DNA of 8,628 bases, taken from positions 1-8,628 of the forward strand of contig CAMOMM010000028.1 of the NCBI GenBank assembly GCA_946619805.1. The letters run 5' to 3'. The notes under the pieces were generated by a model. It did not search any database and was not told where the DNA came from. It saw nothing but the letters and a program-made list of their open reading frames with translations. Source of the DNA: an uncultured Bacillota bacterium. GTDB taxonomy: Bacteria; Bacillota_I; Bacilli_A; Erysipelotrichales; Erysipelotrichaceae. Positions 1 to 5,542 of the stretch are shown here, piece after piece; the first letter of the stretch is position 1, and the number at the start of each line of letters is the position of its first letter. Position numbers and translations under genes: made by a program.

Positions 1-267
1 GATTGAATCGTGGACTCTCTGCTGAATCAGGCTGGAAACGTCATTGATGTTATTACTGCGGTTGACCACTACATTCATGGTAATGACGATGTAGCTGTTG
101 ACGACCTTGCAGGTAATGCTCTTCTTCAGACCGGTACGGGCTGCAACCCTGACATCACCGATCTCTTCAACGGCGCTTTCTGCGATCAGTTCAAAAACTG
201 CGGTAGACAGTCCGATGATCCCTAATTTGTTTTCTCTGTTCTTTGAAACGATATATTCAGTAGCCAT
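1..267 (-). CDS. Asp23/Gls24 family envelope stress response protein (3' end off window)
   Basis: The first 89 residues are present, from the ATG at 267; the frame stays open to the window edge, so the C-terminus is missing. The protein begins MATEYIVSKN and continues with a short helix-strand pattern (LGIIGLSTAVFELIAESAV, then a V-rich strand region near residues 60-70 ending NINDVSSLIQQRV). This matches the small Asp23/Gls24 fold, whose members are usually 110-150 residues. Family members such as Bacillus YloU are cytoplasmic or membrane-associated and often sit beside fakA/yloV, a fatty-acid kinase gene; whether that gene follows here lies outside the window. The start is supported by an AAGAGG ribosome site at 276-281, 8 nt before the ATG. 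The assignment is from sequence character rather than a diagnostic catalytic motif. Confidence 0.75.
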   Translation of the reverse strand, partial: MATEYIVSKNRENKLGIIGLSTAVFELIAESAVEEIGDVRVAARTGLKKSITCKVVNSYIVITMNVVVNRSNNINDVSSLIQQRVHDSI

Positions 268-285
268 AGTATTTACCTCTTTATA

Positions 286-294
286 ACTATATCA
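286..294 (-). promoter_or_regulatory. Putative extended -10 promoter of the Asp23/Gls24 gene
   Basis: On the minus strand positions 294 to 286 read TGATATAGT, an extended -10 (TG-n-TATAGT). The expected transcription start is near 279, giving a leader of about 12 nt that carries the AAGAGG ribosome site close to its 5' end. No good -35 box is seen. It lies in the 42-bp gap after ribF, where no terminator hairpin is visible, so readthrough from ribF is also possible. Confidence 0.4.
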
Positions 295-309
295 TATTTT
301 GTTCTGTAA

Positions 310-1032
310 TTATATACGCTTTTCAAACACGGCATTTAATTTGCCGCATCTGTTTTCACCTTCGCTGTCATTGGCGATAACACCGTTATTAACAGCGATT
401 TCTGCTCTTTTTCCATTGATCATTCCCTGATATAGACCATCTTTTGGAATAACCTGACAGTCAGGGTCTTCGACGGTATATTGATAGCCTAAAAGCGTAT
501 TTGCTGTCTCGATGTTTCCCGCTTTTATGGCATTAATTATTCGGGTGGAACTTATCTTTTCTCCTTGATGGTCAACACAGTCGATGACTGATACCCCAAA
601 ATGACGTTTGTCGGAGTTTTTCAGCAGTTCACAGTTTCCCCTGCCCTTACTGCCGAAGGAAAAGTCAAATCCACATACAAGTTCTCTGACATTGAGTCTG
701 TTAAGATACTCAATGAACTCTTCCGGAGATAGTTTTGAAAAGTCTGAATCAAACTGGATTACATATACTCTGGAAATGCCCATTTTCTGAAAATGCCGGT
801 ATTTCTGCCCGGACGTATTCAGATGAGTAATCTTTCCATTGGTACGGTATATTTCCGCCGGATCAGGTTCAAAGGTTATGACAGCACTGTCGAGACTTCC
901 TTCCCTGGCCAGTTTCAGGGCTTTCTGCAGCAGTTTCTGATGTCCCAGGTGTACTCCATCAAAAAGTCCGATTGCCGCTGCAGCAGGCCTGTAATTTCCT
1001 TTCAGTTTCTGTGATATTCTGTAGATCCTCAT
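310..1032 (-). CDS. ribF: RibF-like FAD synthetase lacking a normal riboflavin kinase domain
   Basis: This is a 240-residue member of the RibF family, which normally makes FMN from riboflavin and then FAD from FMN. The N-terminal FMN adenylyltransferase (nucleotidyltransferase) domain is intact: GLFDGVHLGHQ at residues 22-32, GFDFSFGSKGRGN at 121-133 and ISSTRI at 160-165. Standard bifunctional RibF is about 305-315 residues. Here, after LLGYQYTV (about 181-187), only some 53 residues remain, and the kinase signature GFPTAN is absent. The next gene starts 42 bp downstream, so there is no room for a frameshifted kinase domain. I infer a protein that adenylates FMN but probably does not phosphorylate riboflavin. 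Start choice: a GTG at 1038 is in frame, but the ribosome site AAAGAGG lies 9 nt before the ATG at 1032, which overlaps the truB stop (TAATG). The protein therefore begins MRIYRISQKL. Confidence 0.88.
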   Translation of the reverse strand: MRIYRISQKLKGNYRPAAAAIGLFDGVHLGHQKLLQKALKLAREGSLDSAVITFEPDPAEIYRTNGKITHLNTSGQKYRHFQKMGISRVYVIQFDSDFSKLSPEEFIEYLNRLNVRELVCGFDFSFGSKGRGNCELLKNSDKRHFGVSVIDCVDHQGEKISSTRIINAIKAGNIETANTLLGYQYTVEDPDCQVIPKDGLYQGMINGKRAEIAVNNGVIANDSEGENRCGKLNAVFEKRI

Positions 1033-1871
1033 TACCACAATCCTCTTTTACAGCGGTATATATCGCCGTCTTTTTCATAAGCTGCCAGTACTTCACCCTG
1101 ATGAGTGATAAAGACAACAGTCTCTTCCCTGTCAAGTTTAAGAGGCTTGCCGTTTCTGACATCACTTATATCTTCCATCTCTACATATGGATAGTCGGAA
1201 AGTGCATCATAGATGCTTACAGTACTGTAATTGCCTTTCCGGATATCTTCCAGAGTACAGGACTGTGACAGTGAATAGCGGTCTATTGCCGTTCTGATAA
1301 GCCGTTTCATGCAGCCTTCATTATTCAGACATCTGGCAATATCCTGGCACAGGACTCTGACATAGGTTCCTGATGAGCATACGACTCTGAAGGTTATTTC
1401 ATCTTCTTTCAGATCAAGAAGTTCCATTTCCGTTATTTCAATGTCAGCCGGTTTTCTTTCAACTTCTTTATTGCTTCTGGCGTATTCATAAAGCTTCTTC
1501 CCGTTTACTTTCTTGGCGCTGTACATCGGAGGCAGCTGCTTCTGAGGGCCTAGAAAACCGTTGAGTACTGTTATTACCTGTTCCCTGTCAAATGGAACGA
1601 TTTCCTTTTCAGCCAGTTTTTCTCCGGTAACATCAAGGGTATCGGTTGAATAGCCCAGCTTAACCGTCGCAATGTATTCCTTGCTGTGAGATACGATGTA
1701 TGGAAGTATCTTGGTGGCTTTGCCCACAGTCAAAAGCATCAGACCTTCAGCCAGCGGATCCAGTGTACCGGTATGGCCCACTTTGGGATTGCCGATGAGC
1801 TTTCTGACCTTTTCAACAAGAGTGTGGCTTGTAATGCCCTTTTGCTTGTTTACCAGCAGTATTCCATCCAT
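1032..1871 (-). CDS. truB: tRNA pseudouridine(55) synthase TruB
   Basis: TruB converts U55 in the T-arm of nearly all tRNAs to pseudouridine, in the cytoplasm. The 279-residue protein has the expected motifs in order: MDGILLVNKQKG at the N-terminus, VGHTGTLDPLAEGLM at 31-45 with the catalytic aspartate D38, KEYIA at 64-68, LGYSTDTLDVTG at 72-83, PPMYSAKKVNGKKLYEYAR at 114-132, and CSSGTYVRVLCQDIA at 165-179. A short PUA-like tail follows from about residue 213. Length is typical (around 280-310). An AAGGAGAT ribosome site within the end of nfo lies 11 nt before the ATG, and the nfo stop is separated from this start by one base. The truB-ribF order is a common arrangement in Bacillota, although here the usual upstream translation genes (rbfA, infB) are replaced by a helicase and nfo. 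Confidence 0.96.
   Translation of the reverse strand: MDGILLVNKQKGITSHTLVEKVRKLIGNPKVGHTGTLDPLAEGLMLLTVGKATKILPYIVSHSKEYIATVKLGYSTDTLDVTGEKLAEKEIVPFDREQVITVLNGFLGPQKQLPPMYSAKKVNGKKLYEYARSNKEVERKPADIEITEMELLDLKEDEITFRVVCSSGTYVRVLCQDIARCLNNEGCMKRLIRTAIDRYSLSQSCTLEDIRKGNYSTVSIYDALSDYPYVEMEDISDVRNGKPLKLDREETVVFITHQGEVLAAYEKDGDIYRCKRGLW
1042..1048 (-). promoter_or_regulatory. Ribosome binding site that decides the ribF start
   Basis: Minus-strand AAAGAGG sits inside the last codons of truB. Its spacing is 9 nt to the ATG at 1032 but only 3 nt to the in-frame GTG at 1038, which favours the ATG. Start and truB stop share one base (TAATG), an arrangement typical of translational coupling. Confidence 0.6.
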
Positions 1872-1872
1872 T

Positions 1873-2736
1873 TTACAACGGTATCTCCTTGAATTCCTGA
1901 TTGACGAAATTCTCTATTTCATAGCCATATGGTGACTGTGAATTAATATAAGGTGTTTCCAGTATCTTGGCAATGTTGTCAGTAGCAGGATGATGAACGA
2001 TCCTGTTTAATGTCTCAAAACCTATTTCACCATAGCCGATGTTGGCATGTCTGTCCTTGTGGGCTCCTCTGATGTTCTTTGAATCATTAATGTGCATTAC
2101 AGTCAGTCGGCCCAGACCGATTATCTGATCAAATTCATCAAGAACACCATCGAAATCAGTCAGGTCATATCCCCCGTCATGGATATGGCAGGTATCCAGA
2201 CAGACACCGACTTTATCCTTCAGTTCGACATTGTCGATGATAGTTTTCAGCTGTGAGAAGTCTCTGCCGATCTCTGAGCCTTTTCCGGCCATGGTTTCCA
2301 GAGCGATTATGACATCATCGTCTTCCTTAAGTACTTCATTGATGCCCCTGGCACACTGTAACAGCGATTCATTTACATCTCCCGTAAGTGAAGATCCGGG
2401 ATGAAGGACCATTATTCTGGCGCCAATGGCCATGGTGCGGTCAATTTCCCTGCGCAGTACTTCCTTGCCGCTGAGATAGGTCTCCGGCTTAAGGGTATTG
2501 GCCAGATTGATGATATATGGACAGTGAATGATGATGTCATTTACATCATTCCCGTTTTCCTTCCACAGTTTTATGCCTTCCTCGATCCTTAACTGACTGA
2601 TCGGTACACGGAAGGAATTCTGCGGTGCCCCGGTGTACAACATTAAAGCATTAGCCCTGTAGGCTAACGCTTCCTTTACTGATCCCAGAATATATTCCGG
2701 TGAGCTCATTGAAACATGAGAACCGATCTTAAGCAT
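1873..2736 (-). CDS. nfo: Endonuclease IV (AP endonuclease, Zn-dependent)
   Basis: This enzyme cleaves DNA 5' of abasic sites and removes blocked 3' ends in base excision repair. With the chosen start it is 287 residues, close to the family norm of about 280-300. The metal ligands of the TIM-barrel active site can be matched to the E. coli enzyme: H71 (IIIHCPY), H112 (LHPGS), E147 (LETMAG), D181 and H184 (CLDTCHIHDGGYD), H215 (HINDSK), D228 and H230 (KDRHANIGYGEIG), and E260 (LETPY). Start choice: the frame opens earlier, but the ATG at 2736 is preceded at 7 nt by AGGAGC and gives the typical N-terminus MLKIGSHVSMS. This start overlaps the helicase stop by 8 bases, implying translational coupling. 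Confidence 0.96.
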   Translation of the reverse strand: MLKIGSHVSMSSPEYILGSVKEALAYRANALMLYTGAPQNSFRVPISQLRIEEGIKLWKENGNDVNDIIIHCPYIINLANTLKPETYLSGKEVLRREIDRTMAIGARIMVLHPGSSLTGDVNESLLQCARGINEVLKEDDDVIIALETMAGKGSEIGRDFSQLKTIIDNVELKDKVGVCLDTCHIHDGGYDLTDFDGVLDEFDQIIGLGRLTVMHINDSKNIRGAHKDRHANIGYGEIGFETLNRIVHHPATDNIAKILETPYINSQSPYGYEIENFVNQEFKEIPL

Positions 2737-4087
2737 TGTTCTTGCTCCTGGCACGCTGATTGGCCTTGGCTCTTTCCTTCTGCTGCTGCTTTATGGAAGC
2801 CTTGATCATCAGACGGCGCTGTCTTCTTCTTACTGAATCGATCTCAGCGGCTATTTTCTTCTTGTAACCCGGCTTTACTTTCTTTACCGGACGCTTTCTG
2901 ATCTTTTCAACTTCTTCATCAAACTCATTCTTCGGTTTCGGCTTACGGTAATCAAATGGCTTGACGGTTACCCAGCCGCTCTTGCGGTAATCCTTATATT
3001 CAAAATCAAAGCCCTGAGTTCTCAGTGTCTTTATTCCCTGAATGTCCTTTTCGTTAAACAGCAGATATGATATACCGCTTCTGCCGGCACGTCCTGTCCT
3101 TCCGGATCTGTGGGTATAGTATTCCAGTGATGATGGCAATCCCAGTGAAATGACATGGCTGACACTAGGAATATCCAGACCTCTGGCCATGATGTCAGAG
3201 CAGACAATGTAGCTGGTCTTATCGGAATCTATGGCTTTCAGCGCCTGCTTTCTTTCCCTGGTGGTCAGATCCCCATGCAGTTCAATGATGTCATAGCCGT
3301 TTTCCTTTAACAGATCGGAAGTGGTCTTGACTTCATCCTTGGTTCTGGCAAAGATCATGCAGACATACGGATTGATGCCCGGCAATATCCTTAACAGTTT
3401 TTCCTGGTAGCTGAGATGACGGCAGTTGATCCGGATGTGTTCGATCTGCGGATTGTTCGGGTGATCCTCATCCGCTTCAATAACAACCGGCTTGTTCATG
3501 TATTTTCTTAAGAAAGGCTGTAACTGTGCCGGTACCGTTGCACTGAATACCAGCATCTGCAGTTTGCGGTTAAGACGCCCGCAGATCTGATCCACTTCAT
3601 CTATGAAGCCCATTTCCAGAGTCATGTCAGCTTCATCAACTACCAGTATTTCAGCCTTGTCAAGTCTTAAGACTGCTTCATCAACAAACAGGTCCTTTAA
3701 TCTGCCCACTGTACCGATAACGATATGCGGTTGGGTACTGAGACCTTCTATCATGCGGGATTTATCCATTCCTGAACTGATCAGCTTGATGCGGTATGAA
3801 TCATCAAATTCATTTATCTCACTGAACTGACGGTAAAGCTGACGGGCCAGTTCCCTGGTTGGGGCTGTAACAACAGCCTGTATCTGATCCTTTGAAGTAT
3901 CAATCAGCTGCAGGATCGGTATGATGAAAGCATGAGACTTTCCCGTACCGGTAGCTGAAATGCCCACTACGTCCTTTCCCTTCATGATCAGCGGATAAGC
4001 TTTCTGCTGGATAGGAGTGAAATCCCTGAAGTTTTTCTTTTCAATAAGTGCCTGAATCTCAGGCTTAAGTTCTTTACGGTTAATCAT
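2729..4087 (-). CDS. cshB: DEAD-box ATP-dependent RNA helicase, CshB-like
   Basis: This 452-residue cytoplasmic helicase unwinds short RNA duplexes. Relatives act in cold-shock translation, ribosome assembly and RNA decay. All core motifs are visible: Q motif FTPIQQKA at 23-30, Walker A SATGTGKS at 44-51, APTRELA at 75-81, DEAD at 151-154, SAT at 182-184, ELHGD at 269-273, CSDIMARGLDIP at 296-307, and HRSGRTGRAG at 326-335. After about residue 375 the chain becomes a lysine/arginine-rich tail (KPKPKNEFDEEVEK, later RRRQRRLMIKASIKQQQ), likely an RNA-binding extension. The two-domain core plus short basic tail resembles Bacillus CshB more than the longer CshA; the subfamily is my inference. No ribosome site precedes the ATG at 4087. 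The next methionine is M35, past the Q motif, so 4087 should be the true start and the message may be leaderless. Confidence 0.93.
   Translation of the reverse strand: MINRKELKPEIQALIEKKNFRDFTPIQQKAYPLIMKGKDVVGISATGTGKSHAFIIPILQLIDTSKDQIQAVVTAPTRELARQLYRQFSEINEFDDSYRIKLISSGMDKSRMIEGLSTQPHIVIGTVGRLKDLFVDEAVLRLDKAEILVVDEADMTLEMGFIDEVDQICGRLNRKLQMLVFSATVPAQLQPFLRKYMNKPVVIEADEDHPNNPQIEHIRINCRHLSYQEKLLRILPGINPYVCMIFARTKDEVKTTSDLLKENGYDIIELHGDLTTRERKQALKAIDSDKTSYIVCSDIMARGLDIPSVSHVISLGLPSSLEYYTHRSGRTGRAGRSGISYLLFNEKDIQGIKTLRTQGFDFEYKDYRKSGWVTVKPFDYRKPKPKNEFDEEVEKIRKRPVKKVKPGYKKKIAAEIDSVRRRQRRLMIKASIKQQQKERAKANQRARSKNNA
2744..2749 (-). promoter_or_regulatory. Ribosome binding site that decides the nfo start
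   Basis: Minus-strand AGGAGC, 7 nt before the ATG at 2736 and inside the last codons of the helicase gene. The in-frame ATG at 2754 lies upstream of this site, would add six residues (MPGART) and has no comparable ribosome site, so 2736 is preferred. Confidence 0.6.
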
Positions 4088-4093
4088 ACAGAA

Positions 4094-4102
4094 ATTATAA
4101 CA
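4094..4102 (-). promoter_or_regulatory. Extended -10 promoter of the helicase-nfo-truB-ribF cluster, apparently leaderless
   Basis: Reading the minus strand from 4102 to 4094 gives TGTTATAAT, a perfect extended -10 (TG-n-TATAAT). Counting the last base as -7 puts +1 at 4087, which is the A of the helicase ATG. The -35 region at 4117-4122 reads TTTTTA, a weak match with 17-bp spacing. Seen: the motif and its distance. Inferred: transcription starting at the start codon. Confidence 0.6.
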
Positions 4103-4124
4103 GTTTTTAAAAGAAATAAAAACG

Positions 4125-4133
4125 TGCTATAAA
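4125..4133 (+). promoter_or_regulatory. Extended -10 promoter of ispH
   Basis: Plus strand 4125-4133 reads TGCTATAAA, an extended -10. The predicted start near 4140 leaves a leader of about 13 nt, starting just before GGTGAT (4141-4146), which is complementary to the 3' end of 16S rRNA and lies 6 nt before the ATG. The -35 at 4105-4110 (TTTTAA, 17-bp spacing) is weak and overlaps the spacer of the opposing helicase promoter. An overlapping TATAAG at 4134-4139 is a less likely alternative. Confidence 0.55.
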
Positions 4134-4152
4134 TATAAGTGGTGATGGAAAA

Positions 4153-5061
4153 ATGCAAATATGTGAAGTAAAACCTTCAGGTTACTGCAAAGGTGTCGGC
4201 TATGCCCTGGCTATGGTAAAGAAAGCAGTCAGAGACTATCCTGACCAGCCTGTTTATATTGTCGGCATGCTGGTGCACAACCGCTACATCGTTGAAGCAC
4301 TTAAAAGCAGAAACGTCATCACTCTCGATGATTCCCATAAGTCCAAGATGGAACTTGTCGGATCAATTGAAAGCGGTGTCGTTGTTTTTACGGCGCATGG
4401 GATCGCGGATGACGTCAAGCAGAGAGCCCTGGATAAGGGTCTGACCGTAGTTGATGCAACCTGTGAATTTGTCCGCAAGACTCACCAGATCATCCGTGAC
4501 TTTCTTAACCGCGGTTATCAGATTCTCTACATTGGCAAGAATCACCATCCGGAATCGGAAGCTGCCCTTTCCATCGATGACAGGATTACTCTGATCACTG
4601 ATATCAATGATGTTGACAGATTAAATGATACTTCTGGAAAGATACTGGTAACAACCCAGACCACAATGTCCATAAACGATACGGCTGACATCATTGATCA
4701 CATAAAGAAAAGATTCCCTCAGGCGGAAATTGCCGAGGAAATCTGTGATGCCACCAGAAGAAGACAGAATGCCGTCCGCAACCTGAAGGACATTGACGTT
4801 CTGATAGTTGTCGGTGATCCTAAAAGCAACAATACTCTGCAGCTGGCCCGCATGGGCAGCAGTGCCGGCATAAAGAAAGTCCTGCGCATTGAAACTGCCC
4901 GGGACCTTGTAAATACTGAATTTAATGAAAATGACAGAATAGCCGTAGCTTCCGGTGCTTCGACTCCGAAAGTACTTCTGGATAATGTCATTTCCTATCT
5001 GCAGAGCCATGATCCGGTTTATCTGCAGACCGATCTGGAAACTATTGTAAGTTTTCTTTGA
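4153..5061 (+). CDS. ispH: 4-hydroxy-3-methylbut-2-enyl diphosphate reductase IspH (LytB)
   Basis: IspH is the last enzyme of the MEP pathway: it reduces HMBPP to IPP and DMAPP using a [4Fe-4S] cluster. The 302-residue protein carries the three cluster cysteines C12 (SGYCKGV), C104 (VVDATCEFV) and C198 (EEICDATRRRQ). Substrate-binding residues are also seen: H42 (LVHNRYIV), H82 (TAHGI), H132-P-E134 (NHHPESE), T170-T171 (TTQTT), S225-N-N227 (PKSNNT) and SGAS at 267-270. Length is typical for the stand-alone enzyme, with no fused ribosomal S1 domain. It implies the organism makes isoprenoids by the MEP route, though no other MEP gene is in this window. It is a single-gene unit, divergent from the helicase, and its last 20 bases overlap the end of the deaminase gene on the other strand. 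Confidence 0.96.
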   Translation: MQICEVKPSGYCKGVGYALAMVKKAVRDYPDQPVYIVGMLVHNRYIVEALKSRNVITLDDSHKSKMELVGSIESGVVVFTAHGIADDVKQRALDKGLTVVDATCEFVRKTHQIIRDFLNRGYQILYIGKNHHPESEAALSIDDRITLITDINDVDRLNDTSGKILVTTQTTMSINDTADIIDHIKKRFPQAEIAEEICDATRRRQNAVRNLKDIDVLIVVGDPKSNNTLQLARMGSSAGIKKVLRIETARDLVNTEFNENDRIAVASGASTPKVLLDNVISYLQSHDPVYLQTDLETIVSFL

Positions 5062-5530
5062 TATCAACGGAAACATCAACACCGAAGTTAAGCTGCTTTA
5101 ATACCACACCGGCATTGAGCAGCATTTTTTTCGATGCGATGACGTTGTCAGAATCAGCATATTTGTCTGATTCGTAGTAAACAGCCTTTATGCCTGACTG
5201 AATGATGGCCTTGGCACACTCGTTGCATGGAAACAGCGATACATAGATCGTGCATCCTTCCACAGGACGGCTGGAATTCAGAATGGCATTGAGTTCTGCA
5301 TGAACGACGAAGGCATATTTTGTCTCCAGGAAACTGCCCTCTCTGCCCCATGGGAACTGATCGTCATAGCAGCCTCTCGGCATGCCGTTATAGCCGATCG
5401 ATACGATGCGGTTTTTGTCATCAACGATAACTGCACCAACCTGGGTGTTAGGATCCTTGGAACGCATTCCGCTTAAATGTGCCAGTGAGAGAAAGTATTC
5501 ATCCCAACTCAGAATTTTCTTTTTTTCCAT
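5042..5530 (-). CDS. comEB: Deoxycytidylate (dCMP) deaminase, ComEB-type
   Basis: A 162-residue zinc-dependent cytidine/dCMP deaminase-family protein. The zinc site is complete: HAELNAIL at 77-84 gives the histidine ligand and catalytic glutamate E79, and PCNECA at 101-106 gives two cysteine ligands. Upstream, SKDPNTQVGAVIV (24-36) and GYNGMPRGC (46-54) are typical of dCMP deaminases, which convert dCMP to dUMP and so feed dTMP synthesis. The name comEB comes from its place in Bacillus competence operons; here it follows a rhomboid gene instead, so a competence role is not implied. The ribosome site AAGGAG, 8 nt before the ATG, overlaps the rhomboid stop codon, and the gap between the two genes is 12 bases. 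The 3' end overlaps ispH tail to tail by 20 bases. Confidence 0.94.
   Translation of the reverse strand: MEKKKILSWDEYFLSLAHLSGMRSKDPNTQVGAVIVDDKNRIVSIGYNGMPRGCYDDQFPWGREGSFLETKYAFVVHAELNAILNSSRPVEGCTIYVSLFPCNECAKAIIQSGIKAVYYESDKYADSDNVIASKKMLLNAGVVLKQLNFGVDVSVDIKENLQ
5051..5074. repeat. 24-bp imperfect palindrome at the convergent gene ends
   Basis: Positions 5051-5074 form an inverted repeat with no spacer: 10 of 12 base pairs match, one is a G-T pair and one a mismatch. The core is the perfect palindrome TTGATATCAA (5058-5067). It covers the ispH stop codon (5059-5061) and the last codons of the dCMP deaminase gene. As RNA it could fold into a modest hairpin, but no convincing U-tract follows on the ispH side. 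A role in ending transcription or protecting 3' ends is a guess. Confidence 0.35.
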
Positions 5531-5542
5531 GTTCAGTTCTCC

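Noticed and set aside
10..286. Plus-strand frames opposite the Asp23/Gls24 gene
   Set aside because: The minus-strand frame has a good start, ribosome site and family resemblance; the plus-strand frames have none.
268..309. A Rho-independent terminator between ribF and the Asp23/Gls24 gene
   Set aside because: The 42-bp gap is AT-rich with no stem of useful length followed by a T-run on the minus strand.
268..500. A frameshift hiding the missing riboflavin kinase domain of ribF
   Set aside because: The missing domain needs about 375 bases, while only about 165 coding bases plus a 42-bp gap are available before the next gene, and no frame there encodes the GFPTAN motif.
1032..1060. An FMN riboswitch controlling ribF
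   Set aside because: ribF starts inside the end of truB with no leader; there is no space or conserved structure for a riboswitch.
972..1268. A 98-codon plus-strand frame opposite truB and ribF
   Set aside because: Antisense to two genes with complete motifs; no ribosome site or family resemblance.
4621..5082. A 153-codon open frame on the minus strand, opposite ispH
   Set aside because: It lies wholly against a well-supported ispH and the deaminase 3' end, shows no recognisable motif and has composition typical of an antisense frame.
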